From contig NZ_BHVX01000002.1 of assembly GCF_003851545.1 (NCBI RefSeq), positions 124,001 to 188,000 of the forward strand: a stretch of 64,000 nucleotides of DNA. The letters run 5' to 3'. The notes under the pieces are model-generated. The model did not search any database, had not been told where the DNA came from, and saw nothing but the letters and a program-made list of their open reading frames with translations. Positions 27,668 to 36,618 of the stretch are shown here, piece after piece (the first letter of the stretch is position 1; the number at the start of each line of letters is the position of its first letter). This DNA comes from Ralstonia sp. SET104 (lineage in GTDB: Bacteria > Pseudomonadota > Gammaproteobacteria > Burkholderiales > Burkholderiaceae). Both the position numbers and the translations under genes were made by a program.

Positions 27668-27882
27668 GGTTTCCCCGTTCGATTTTTGGTGTGGTTCATT
27701 CATTGCGCGAGGCGGCTCGGCCAAGGCAGGCTTGCAGTATGGTTGCCGGGTTTCTCTTTTGCGATGACGTTTTAGGACGATGGAAGCAAACGGTTGCGCG
27801 GGCGGACTGTAATGCAAATGAACTAGCGGATTTCATGAGGCTGCCGTCAAAATCCGGTGCAACAACCGGCAGTTGACGCAGC

Positions 27883-27914
27883 AATAAAAAAGCGCACCAC
27901 AGTGGGTGCGCTTC
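27883..27914 (-). terminator. Terminator of rho
   Basis: The hairpin GCGCACC/GGTGCGC lies 20 bases beyond the rho stop, followed in the minus-strand reading by a T-rich run (AATAAAAAA on the plus strand). Confidence 0.8.
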
Positions 27915-27934
27915 TCGGGGTACGGGCGGGAGAC

Positions 27935-29197
27935 TTAGCCGCCGCGCCGCATCATGTCAAAGAACTCGGCGTTGTTTTTCGTTGTCTTGAGTTTGTCGAG
28001 CAGGAATTCCATCGCCTCGACTTCATCCATGTCATGGATGAACTTGCGCAGGATCCACACCTTCTGCAGGATATCCGGCTTGATCAGCAGTTCTTCGCGG
28101 CGCGTGCCCGATTTGTTCAGGTTGATGGCGGGGTAGACGCGCTTCTCGGCAAGGCGACGCTCCAAGTGCACTTCCATGTTGCCGGTGCCCTTGAATTCTT
28201 CGTAGATCACGTCGTCCATGCGGCTGCCGGTTTCGATCAGCGCCGTACCGATGATAGTCAGCGAACCACCTTCTTCCAGGTTGCGCGCGGCGCCGAAGAA
28301 GCGCTTCGGACGTTGCAGCGCGTTGGCGTCCACACCACCGGTCAGCACCTTGCCCGAGGTTGGCACCACGGTGTTGTAAGCGCGAGCCAGGCGCGTGATC
28401 GAGTCCAGCACGATCACCACGTCTTTCTTCAGTTCGACCAGACGCTTGGCTTTTTCGATGACCATTTCGGCCACCTGCACGTGGCGCACGGCCGGTTCAT
28501 CAAACGTTGATGCCACCACTTCGCCGCGCACGGTACGCTGCATTTCCGTCACTTCTTCCGGCCGCTCGTCGATCAGCAGCACGAACAGCTCGGCTTCCGG
28601 ATGGTTGGTCGCGATGGCGTGCGCAATGTGCTGCAGCATCACGGTCTTGCCCGATTTGGGCGACGCCACCAGCAGTGCGCGCTGGCCGCGGCCGATCGGG
28701 GCAATCATGTCGATGATGCGGCCGGTGATGTTTTCTTCAGCCTTGATGTCGCGTTCGAGCGTGAGCGGCTTGTTCGGGTGCAGCGGCGTCAGGTTCTCGA
28801 ACATGATGCGGTTCTTGACCGCTTCAGGAGGCTGGGTGTTGACTTTGTCGACCTTGACCAGCGCGAAGTAGCGCTCACCATCCTTGGGCGTGCGGACTTC
28901 GCCTTCAATCGTGTCACCGGTGTGCAGATTGAAGCGGCGGATCTGCGACGGGCTGATATAGATGTCGTCGGTGCTGGCCAGATACGAGGTTTCCGGCGAG
29001 CGCAGAAAACCGAAGCCATCGGGCAGCACTTCAAGCGTGCCGTCACCGAAAATCGTTTCCCCCTGTTTCGCCTTCTTTTTCAAGATGGCAAACATCAATT
29101 CCTGTTTGCGCATGCGCTGCGCGTTATCGATCTCCAGCTGCCCCGCCATTTCCAGCAATTGGGACACGTGCAAGGATTTCAGTTCTGTCAGATGCAT
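27935..29197 (-). CDS. rho: Transcription termination factor Rho
   Basis: A hexameric RNA-dependent ATPase/helicase of 420 residues from the ATG at 29195-29197 ([18 protein letters not shown]); a frame continuing upstream lies in the pyrimidine-rich leader and is not coding. The N-terminal Rho_N helix bundle and cold-shock-like RNA-binding domain cover about residues 1-125, with GFGFLRS and [20 protein letters not shown]. The ATPase domain has Walker A SPKSGKT near 183 and the Q/R loop segments of Rho. Length matches the family. It lies downstream of trxA on the same strand, as in many proteobacteria. Confidence 0.98.
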   Translation of the reverse strand: MHLTELKSLHVSQLLEMAGQLEIDNAQRMRKQELMFAILKKKAKQGETIFGDGTLEVLPDGFGFLRSPETSYLASTDDIYISPSQIRRFNLHTGDTIEGEVRTPKDGERYFALVKVDKVNTQPPEAVKNRIMFENLTPLHPNKPLTLERDIKAEENITGRIIDMIAPIGRGQRALLVASPKSGKTVMLQHIAHAIATNHPEAELFVLLIDERPEEVTEMQRTVRGEVVASTFDEPAVRHVQVAEMVIEKAKRLVELKKDVVIVLDSITRLARAYNTVVPTSGKVLTGGVDANALQRPKRFFGAARNLEEGGSLTIIGTALIETGSRMDDVIYEEFKGTGNMEVHLERRLAEKRVYPAINLNKSGTRREELLIKPDILQKVWILRKFIHDMDEVEAMEFLLDKLKTTKNNAEFFDMMRRGG

Positions 29198-29270
29198 AGA
29201 CGAAAGATGAGGGAAGGGCCCGAATGGGCAGCAAGGCTCAAAAAGGGAGAAACGGGGGGAGGGGGAAAGG
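29198..29270 (-). promoter_or_regulatory. C/U-rich rho leader, candidate Rho autoregulation site
   Basis: In the transcript sense the 73 bases just before the rho ATG contain 34 C, 27 U, 9 G and 3 A by direct count, and no Shine-Dalgarno. Rho binds unstructured C-rich, G-poor RNA (rut sites), and E. coli rho is autoregulated through its leader, so this is a good candidate attenuator. It is unproven here. Confidence 0.5.
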
Positions 29271-29395
29271 TCGAGCGAACGCTCGGAGAAACAGATTGGC
29301 TGCAATCTTAGCACAACGCTGGCGAGCTTCCAGACGGAAGTGCGCCAGCGTGCGTGAGGGCGACGCGAAGGGTTGCGCGCAGCCTAAAAAACGGC

Positions 29396-29722
29396 TTACA
29401 GGTGGCTGTCCAGGAATGCAGTCAGTTGCGACTTGGACAATGCACCAACTTTCTGCGCGGCCACAGCGCCGTTCTTGAACAAAATCAGCGTCGGGATGCC
29501 GCGAATACCGAACTTGGCCGGCACGCCCTGGTTTTCATCGACGTTGATCTTGGCGATCTGCACCTTCTCGCCGTAGTCCTTGGAAACTTCGTCCAGGATC
29601 GGGGCGATCATCTTGCACGGACCGCACCATTCAGCCCAGAAATCGACCAGCACGGGTTTGTCGGACTTGAGCACGTCTGCCTCGAAGGACGCGTCGCTCA
29701 CATACTTGATCTGTTCGCTCAT
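29396..29722 (-). CDS. trxA: Thioredoxin 1
   Basis: A 108-residue thioredoxin from the ATG at 29720-29722 ([18 protein letters not shown]); the frame extends upstream without similarity. The active site WCGPC is at about residues 32-36, followed by KMIAPILDE, and the cis-Pro loop reads [11 protein letters not shown]. It is the main cytosolic dithiol reductant for ribonucleotide reductase, PAPS reductase and methionine sulfoxide reductase. It lies upstream of rho on the same strand, separated by about 200 bases that include the rho leader. Confidence 0.97.
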   Translation of the reverse strand: MSEQIKYVSDASFEADVLKSDKPVLVDFWAEWCGPCKMIAPILDEVSKDYGEKVQIAKINVDENQGVPAKFGIRGIPTLILFKNGAVAAQKVGALSKSQLTAFLDSHL

Positions 29723-29939
29723 GGCGGGAACCTCTGTTATTTCGTAAAAGCTGGCGACGTGCGCCGAACCCATACATTACACGATTACACGAACCGGCGT
29801 GTATTGGGACCACTGTCGGCGCGGGTGCTGCTGATATAGTACCGACGCCTCCATTTTCAACCGATCCAACCGTTGATTGTGGCTATCACGCCGATAGCCG
29901 CGGGTCTTCGCCTTCCGGTTTATCGCCACGTTCCCACGC

Positions 29940-32810
29940 ATGCAGACGCTTGCCTTCGCGCCTGGCCCAGCATTCCTTTTCCGTGCAGCCGGCGCTGCAT
30001 GGCGCTTTCTGGATGCGCATGCGCAATCCTCCGGTACCGCCACGATTGTCGTGCCGACGGCCGCGCAGATTCCGGGCGTGCGCGCTGCGCTGCAGGCCAG
30101 CGCGCAAGCGGCTGGGACGCCGCGCTTGCTGCCGCGCATCCTGACGTTGGGGCATTGGCTGCTCGATTTGCCGCCGGAAGCGGGCTTGCCCGCTGTGCGC
30201 ACACCGCTCTCGCGATTGCTGGCGGTGCACCAGGCACTCAAGACGCAAGCATGGCTGCGTGAAGCGCTCGGCGCGCAGGACGATGCCGCGCTGTGGGGCG
30301 TAGCGCAGGTGCTTGTCACAGTATCGGATGAGTTGTCGCAGCGTTGGTTGACGCTGGACGCAGCACACAGTGGCGCAGATGGGCGGCCCGACGCGCTGGA
30401 GTCGGCGTTGGCCGAGGCGTTGGAGCGCACTTACGCGCAATTGTCCGAACGCTTTCTCGGTACCGAGTCGCGCATTGTGCTGACGTTCTGGCGGTTGCTC
30501 TCAGGCGCGGCAGATCCGATTCCGATGCGGTTGCGTGCCATGCGACGCCTGCTGGCCGAATTGCACGGGCCGATCGTGTGGATGAGCCCGACTGACCCCG
30601 AGGCCGTCGATCTGGATTTCCTGCAGCGAGCCGCCGAACGCGTGCCGGTGCTGAACATCAGTTACGACTGGAATGCCCCTGAGCGTGGCGCATCCACGGT
30701 GCCCTCCACACATGCGGATTTTCGCGATCTGCTGTTGCACGCCTGGCCCGAGTGCGCCACGTCTGCCATGTCTGCCACGTCTGCGCAGGCGCCGGACGTT
30801 GGCTCCGACTCGCAGATTCCCGCACCAGTTCTGCGCATTGCCGGCGCTGCCCGCTTTGAAGACGAAGCTGCGTTCGCGGCGCATACGCTGGTCGATTGGC
30901 TGAACGCGGGGCGCCGATCGTTGGCGCTGGTGGCGCAGGACCGCATCGTCGCGCGGCGGGTTCGCGCATTGCTGGCGCGTGTGAACGTCCCCGTGCGTGA
31001 CGAGACCGGCTGGAAGCTTTCCACTACGCGCGCCGCCGCGGCGCTCATGCGGTGGGTTGACGTGGTGCAGGGTGACGGCGATACCGCGGCGCTGCTCGAT
31101 CTCATCAAGAGCCCGTTTTGTTTGCGCGATACCGACGCCGGCATTGCCACGCCAGCGTGGGTTGCTGAACTTGAGCGCCGCGTGCGCCGGCATAACGTGT
31201 CGGGTGGCTGGGGTCGATTGCGCCGGCTGGTTGCGGATCGCCCGGCCGACGATGCCGAGGGCGAACAGAAGATCAGCCGACTGGCCGATCGCCTGGGCGT
31301 ACTGGCCGATGAAGCCGCGCTGTGGCGCCGCGCCGGCAGTACCACGCTCGACGCTTGGGTGACGCTGCTCGCAGGCACGCTCGACCGTCTGCACATGCGT
31401 ACCGGCTTACAGAGCGATGACGCTGGCCGTCAGCTGCTCGATTGGATCGATCGTCTGCGGATATCTGTACATGACAGCACCGACGCCGGTGCGCGGTTTT
31501 CGCTCGCGGAATGGCGCGCATTGTTGTCGATGCTGCTCGAGTCGGCGGTGTTCAGCGAGCCTTCACCGCCAGCAGATCGGCGTGTTGTGATCTTGCCGCT
31601 GAACGGTGCACGCATGCGGCGCTTTGATGGCGTGGTGGTGGTGGGTTGCGACGATTCGCAATTGCCATCTGCGCAGCCGGAGTGGCTGTTCTTTTCAAAC
31701 GATGTGCGCCGCGAACTGGGTTTGCCTGACCGCGCGCAGCGCTTTGCGCAGCAGGCGCGCGACTTGGCCGAGGTGCTGCTCAATCAGCCCGAGGTGGTGC
31801 TGACTTGGCAACGCCATGGAGGACGCGGTGAACCGCATCGCCTTTCCGGCTGGCTCGAACGCTTGCAACGCCGTTTGGCGGTGAGCGGTGTGCGTATCGA
31901 TACGTCGGTTGTGCTGCCCAGCCTGCAGACGACGAGCCAACCGACCGACATGCCCGCGCCCGCTGCGCCTGCGTTGGCCCCATCGGCGCTGAGTGCGGCT
32001 GCATACAACAGCCTGCGACGGTGCCCTTACCAGTTCTTCGTCGGACGCATGCTGCGGCTGGGCGAGCTGGAAGAGGTGTCCGACGAACTGGAGAAACGCG
32101 ACATTGGCGAGATCCTGCACGCGATCCTGCATCGCTTTCATCGGCAATTGCTGGCGGCGCCGATGCACGATCCTGCCGATCGTCAGGCGTTGCTGCAGAC
32201 CATCACTGACGAACTGTTCGGCCCGCTGCTGGCCGAGGATGGCAATGCGTTGCGCTTCTATCGGCGCTGGCATGGCGTGATGCCGTCGTACTTGGCGTGG
32301 CAAGCTGCGCGCGAAGCGGATGGCTGGCGCTTTGAAGCGGGCGAAGTTGATGTCGATACGTCGATCATGCTGCATGGCGAACATTCAGGGCGCCCATTGC
32401 GCTTGCGCGGCCGTATTGATCGCATTGACGTGCACGAAGAACACGGCGTGGCGGTGCTCGACTACAAGACACAATCGCAAATGGTGCTGGTGCGTCGCGC
32501 CAAGACGCCATTCGAGGATTGCCAGCTCCCGTTTTACGGCGTGCTTGATGCGCGCGCAGAGTCGGGTGGCTGGGTTTCGCTCGATGGCGAGGCGCGCGGT
32601 GACAAGCGCGACGTTGGGCTGCCCGACTTCACGCAAGTCGTCGGCTGGTTGATCGAACAGATGCAAAAGGACATGACGGCGCTCGCAGCCGGCGCGCCGC
32701 TGCCGGCGTTTGGCGATGAATCGGCATGCCGTTACTGCGCGGCGCGCGGCCTGTGCCGCAAGGGATACTGGACAGAAGGCGCGCCCCGCGAGCCGGAGGG
32801 CACGGCATGA
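29940..32810 (+). CDS. AddB-like PD-(D/E)XK nuclease with iron-sulfur cluster
   Basis: A 956-residue protein of the AddB-like DNA-repair family found in beta-proteobacteria. The C-terminal third is a RecB-type nuclease with the core motif VAVLDYKTQ. Four cysteines match the AddB 4Fe-4S pattern: Cys695 (RRCPYQFF) and Cys930-X2-Cys933-X5-Cys939 (CRYCAARGLC). The N-terminal region aligns with the UvrD-like fold of AddB but shows no Walker A GKT, so it is probably not an active helicase. It overlaps the AddA-like gene by ATGA and so forms a two-subunit helicase-nuclease for double-strand break processing. Confidence 0.9.
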   Translation: MQTLAFAPGPAFLFRAAGAAWRFLDAHAQSSGTATIVVPTAAQIPGVRAALQASAQAAGTPRLLPRILTLGHWLLDLPPEAGLPAVRTPLSRLLAVHQALKTQAWLREALGAQDDAALWGVAQVLVTVSDELSQRWLTLDAAHSGADGRPDALESALAEALERTYAQLSERFLGTESRIVLTFWRLLSGAADPIPMRLRAMRRLLAELHGPIVWMSPTDPEAVDLDFLQRAAERVPVLNISYDWNAPERGASTVPSTHADFRDLLLHAWPECATSAMSATSAQAPDVGSDSQIPAPVLRIAGAARFEDEAAFAAHTLVDWLNAGRRSLALVAQDRIVARRVRALLARVNVPVRDETGWKLSTTRAAAALMRWVDVVQGDGDTAALLDLIKSPFCLRDTDAGIATPAWVAELERRVRRHNVSGGWGRLRRLVADRPADDAEGEQKISRLADRLGVLADEAALWRRAGSTTLDAWVTLLAGTLDRLHMRTGLQSDDAGRQLLDWIDRLRISVHDSTDAGARFSLAEWRALLSMLLESAVFSEPSPPADRRVVILPLNGARMRRFDGVVVVGCDDSQLPSAQPEWLFFSNDVRRELGLPDRAQRFAQQARDLAEVLLNQPEVVLTWQRHGGRGEPHRLSGWLERLQRRLAVSGVRIDTSVVLPSLQTTSQPTDMPAPAAPALAPSALSAAAYNSLRRCPYQFFVGRMLRLGELEEVSDELEKRDIGEILHAILHRFHRQLLAAPMHDPADRQALLQTITDELFGPLLAEDGNALRFYRRWHGVMPSYLAWQAAREADGWRFEAGEVDVDTSIMLHGEHSGRPLRLRGRIDRIDVHEEHGVAVLDYKTQSQMVLVRRAKTPFEDCQLPFYGVLDARAESGGWVSLDGEARGDKRDVGLPDFTQVVGWLIEQMQKDMTALAAGAPLPAFGDESACRYCAARGLCRKGYWTEGAPREPEGTA

Positions 32811-35800
32811 GCGACCACGCTTACGAACGCGACGGCGCAGCCGTATCGCCCGAAGCCTTCTCGCGCGCTGCGTGCGATCCGGCGCGCTCTGTCGTGGTAG
32901 AGGCGTGCGCGGGTAGCGGCAAGACGTGGCTGCTGGTCACGCGCATGTTGCGTTTATTGCTGGCAGGCGCGGCGCCGTCGGACGTTCTCGCCATCACCTT
33001 CACGCGCAAAGCGGCCGAAGAGATGCGCCAGCGCTTGCTTGACATTCTTGCGCAACTGGCCAGCGCCGACGACGAAGGCGTGGTGCGCGAACTGATCGCG
33101 CGCACGGTGGATGAACGCGATGCGCCTGCGCTGATTGAAATCGCGCGCGGATTGTATGCGCGCGTGCTGGAGTCGCCGTCTCGGATGGCGATCGATACCT
33201 TTCACGGTTGGTTTGGATCGCTGCTGCGCGGGGCGCCGTTGTCGTCGGGCGTGCAGCAGGGTGCGGCGTTGCGTGAGGATGCTGGGCGCTTGCGGCGTGA
33301 ATCCGAGGCGCCGTTCTGGCGCGGTCTGCTGGCCGAAGGTCACGCTGATTTGCGCGCCGCATATGAAATGCTCGCCGATCTGGTTGGCGATTTCCAGGCC
33401 GGCCGCCTGCTCGATGCGATGTTCCATCAGCGCAGCGATTGGTGGGCCTACAAGACCCAATCGGGCGAACATCCGCTCGATGCGTTGGACGCGTTGCTTG
33501 GTGACGATGCGACAGTCGATCCACTGATCGAAGCGCTGCAAGATGCGGCTTTGTTGGCTGACATGCTGCGCGTGTCTGGCTGGCTGGGGCAAGGCGGCGC
33601 GGCTGAGGGCAAGCGCGCGATCACGATCGAATCGGCGGTTACCGCAGCGCGTGCGATGGATGTGTCGGACGAAGCGGCTCGCGCGCAGGCGTTTGATACG
33701 CTCTTCGCCGCCTTCCACACGCAGGCCGGCAAGGCGCGCGCCTGTAAGCCGACCAAGGTGCTTATCAAAGCCGTCGGCGACGACCATGCGCAAACACTGG
33801 TGACCCTCCATGCTTCATTGTGTGAGGCACTAACCAAGGTCCAGGCTCGCCGCCAGGAAGCGCAGGTGCGCGCTGTCAATGCCGCATTGTTTGCTCTGGG
33901 CGATGCGCTCATCGAGCGGTACCAGGCCTACAAGCGCCAAGCGCGCGCGATGGACTTCACCGATCTCGAATGGGAAGCCGCGCGCCTGATGCAGCAAGAA
34001 GACACGGCTGCCTACCTGCAGGTGCGGCTTGACGCGCGCTACAAGCATCTGCTGCTCGACGAGTTTCAGGACACGAACCCGATGCAGTGGCGCATCCTGC
34101 AAGGCTGGTTGGCCGGTTATGCAGGCACCGGCACGCAGCCGAGCGTGTTTTTGGTGGGCGATCCGAAGCAATCGATTTATCGCTTCCGTCGCGCGGATGC
34201 GCGGTTGTTCGAGGCCGCACGTGACATGCTGGTCGCTGAATTCAACGCGACCGTGTTGCGCACCAACCGCACGCGCCGCAATGCGCCGGCCGTATTGGAA
34301 TGGGTCAACGCCGTGTTCCTGCAAGCACGTGCGCGTGGCGACTATCCGATCTACGCCGAGCAAAGCACTGCTGTGGACGCACCCGTCGGCCAGGCGCTGC
34401 TGTTGCCGCTGGTGCCGGTGCCCGAAGCGGAGCCGGCTGACGAAGCAGCGCCCCGAGATACGCTGACCGAGCCTCGCAAAGAGGCTGGCGATTCGCAGCG
34501 CTACGAAGAAGGCTGTCAAGTGGCAGCCTGCCTGCGCGCATTGCATGCCAATGAGCGCATTCGCGAGGGCGACATCGAGCGCCCCGTCCGCTGGAGTGAT
34601 TTCCAACTGCTTGTCCGCCGCAAGCGCTACCTCGCCGATTACGAACGTGCTCTGCGCGATGCGGGCGTGCCGTATCTGAGCCCGCGCCGCGGAGGTCTGC
34701 TGGCTACGCTCGAAGCGCTTGATCTGTGCGCGCTACTCGATTTCCTGATGACGCCGCAGGCCGATCTGTCGCTCGCGCATGTGCTGCGCAGTCCGATCTT
34801 CGCCGTCACAGATGCTGACCTCATCGCACTTGCGCAGTTTGGCGAAGGCGCGGTCGCATTGGCATGGTGGGAGCGCCTGACCGCGTTGGCCGGCCAGACC
34901 GATGCGGCGCTCGCCTTGCGCCACGCACATCGCATGCTTTCGCGCTGGCTGGCGGTCGCGCCTACGCTGCCGGTACATGATCTGCTTGACCACATCGTCT
35001 ACACCGGTGAGCTCAAACGCCGCTATGCCGAACGCGCGCCCGCCGCCAACCGCGACCAGGTGCTCGCCAACCTCGATGCGTTTCTCAAGCTCGCGCTCGA
35101 CCTGGACGGCGGCCGCTACCCAAGCCTGCCGAAGTTCATGGCCGAGTTGCGCGCCATCCGCCAGGGCGACGACGAAGAGAGCCCCGACGAAGGCATGCAA
35201 GGCGACATGGATGCCCTGGATGCCATCGACGCCGAAGTCGCCAGCGAAGGCCTGGACGCCGTGCAGATCCTGACCGTGCATGCCTCGAAGGGCCTGGAGG
35301 CGCCATTTGTCGTGCTGCTGGATAGCCACCACAGCGATGCGCGTGTCGATACCGCCGGTATTCTGATCGACTGGCCACCCGGCGCGCAGGCGCCCACGCA
35401 TTTCTCCGCGTTCGGCAAGATGTCCGAGCGCGGCCTTGCACGCGAGCCGCTCTTCCAACAAGAAAGCGCCCTCGCCGAGCGCGAGAACTGGAACCTGCTC
35501 TATGTGGCGATGACGCGTGCGCGGCAGGCGTTGATTGTTTCCGGCGTTGCGAACAAGCGCGATGCAGCGGCAGCGCAATCCGTCGATGAGGGTGACGCGC
35601 CCGAAGTGGACGGTACGGCGAGCTGGTACACGCTGCTCGCCACCGCAGGCGTTGCCTCGCCTGCACCGGTGCTTGATGGCGCTGCCGATTCGACTGTCAG
35701 CTCGGTAGGAGCAGAGGTTGTCTCGTACCACGACTTCCGCGCACCGCTGACGGTGACGGTGCGAGTGGGTGCCGCTGGCGCTTCGGCTGAGAGCCCTACC

Positions 35801-36328
35801 GATGTCGTGTTCGACCAGGGTGCCGTCGCGCAAGGCGAATTGCTGCATTCCGTGCTTGAGCGCCTGACACGCCGCGGCTTGCCCGAACAGGTGCCAGATG
35901 CTGCGACCATCGTGCGCTGGTTCAGCGCGACCGGCGTCACCCAAACCGACGCCACGCGCGCTGCCGACGCCGTGCGCCAGATGCTTGCCGCCGATACGCT
36001 GGCGCATGTCTTCGATCCCGCACGCTTCGATGCCGCGCACAACGAGGTCGAACTTTTCGGCCCGGACGGCACGCTGTTGCGCATCGATCGCCTGATCGAA
36101 CGTGGCAACGACGTCCTCGTGGTCGACTACAAGCTGCGCCTGTTACCGGTTGAACGCGATGCCTATGCAGATCAATTGCGCGGTTATGTGGCGGCTGTTA
36201 CGCCGATGTATCCCGGGCGCACCATACGCGCCGGTGTGGCCACCGCGCAAGGCGAATGGATCGATCTGGAAACATTGCCGAAGCCGGCTAAGGCGTCACA
36301 CGACGACAGCCAGGGTGCGCTGTTCTGA
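32807..36328 (+). CDS. AddA-like UvrD-family helicase-nuclease
   Basis: A 1173-residue protein from the ATG at 32807, which overlaps the AddB-like stop; a longer frame inside the upstream gene is ignored. The superfamily 1 helicase motifs are intact: Walker A ACAGSGKT at about 33-40, motif Ia AITFTRKAAEEM, Walker B LLLDEFQDTNP, GDPKQSIYRFR, VQILTVHASKGLE and VAMTRARQ. The C-terminal nuclease domain retains VLVVDYK (Asp1107, Lys1109). Both subunits thus appear to have an active nuclease, as in AddAB, while only this one has a working motor. Role: resection of DNA ends for RecA. Confidence 0.93.
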   Translation: MSDHAYERDGAAVSPEAFSRAACDPARSVVVEACAGSGKTWLLVTRMLRLLLAGAAPSDVLAITFTRKAAEEMRQRLLDILAQLASADDEGVVRELIARTVDERDAPALIEIARGLYARVLESPSRMAIDTFHGWFGSLLRGAPLSSGVQQGAALREDAGRLRRESEAPFWRGLLAEGHADLRAAYEMLADLVGDFQAGRLLDAMFHQRSDWWAYKTQSGEHPLDALDALLGDDATVDPLIEALQDAALLADMLRVSGWLGQGGAAEGKRAITIESAVTAARAMDVSDEAARAQAFDTLFAAFHTQAGKARACKPTKVLIKAVGDDHAQTLVTLHASLCEALTKVQARRQEAQVRAVNAALFALGDALIERYQAYKRQARAMDFTDLEWEAARLMQQEDTAAYLQVRLDARYKHLLLDEFQDTNPMQWRILQGWLAGYAGTGTQPSVFLVGDPKQSIYRFRRADARLFEAARDMLVAEFNATVLRTNRTRRNAPAVLEWVNAVFLQARARGDYPIYAEQSTAVDAPVGQALLLPLVPVPEAEPADEAAPRDTLTEPRKEAGDSQRYEEGCQVAACLRALHANERIREGDIERPVRWSDFQLLVRRKRYLADYERALRDAGVPYLSPRRGGLLATLEALDLCALLDFLMTPQADLSLAHVLRSPIFAVTDADLIALAQFGEGAVALAWWERLTALAGQTDAALALRHAHRMLSRWLAVAPTLPVHDLLDHIVYTGELKRRYAERAPAANRDQVLANLDAFLKLALDLDGGRYPSLPKFMAELRAIRQGDDEESPDEGMQGDMDALDAIDAEVASEGLDAVQILTVHASKGLEAPFVVLLDSHHSDARVDTAGILIDWPPGAQAPTHFSAFGKMSERGLAREPLFQQESALAERENWNLLYVAMTRARQALIVSGVANKRDAAAAQSVDEGDAPEVDGTASWYTLLATAGVASPAPVLDGAADSTVSSVGAEVVSYHDFRAPLTVTVRVGAAGASAESPTDVVFDQGAVAQGELLHSVLERLTRRGLPEQVPDAATIVRWFSATGVTQTDATRAADAVRQMLAADTLAHVFDPARFDAAHNEVELFGPDGTLLRIDRLIERGNDVLVVDYKLRLLPVERDAYADQLRGYVAAVTPMYPGRTIRAGVATAQGEWIDLETLPKPAKASHDDSQGALF

Positions 36329-36382
36329 CGTGCGTGGCACAAACAAAAAGGGGAGGGATGATGCGGACGGGAAAAGAGAAGA

Positions 36383-36482
36383 GGGGACGAGCCTGACCCT
36401 CGGCACTGGCGGAAAACGGCTGTGGCTGCTTCGTTCCCGACCTGACCAGGTTGACCGCGCCACCATGCGAGGAGGCCCGTCC
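36383..36482 (-). ncRNA. ffs: Signal recognition particle RNA (4.5S, small bacterial type)
   Basis: Read on the minus strand, the sequence contains the conserved SRP domain IV apex GGTCAGGTCGGGAACGAAGC, closely matching the Ffh-binding GGUC...GGAA...AGCAGCC element. The flanks pair into one long hairpin: 5' GGACGGGCCT pairs with 3' AGGCTCGTCC, with G-U tolerance. The length of about 100 nt fits 4.5S RNA. It lies between the AddA-like gene and dnaX, opposite to both; placement next to dnaX is common in proteobacteria. End positions are approximate. Confidence 0.92.
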
Positions 36483-36618
36483 GACCGGCATTGTAACCGA
36501 CTCGCACCGCATCTACGTATCTGCACTTGAATATCCTTGCAATTCGCTCGGCGCGCATGGCGGTTGACCCCTCCGAAACCGCGTCGGAAATCCACCTCGC
36601 TTTGCTACAATCCGCCGC

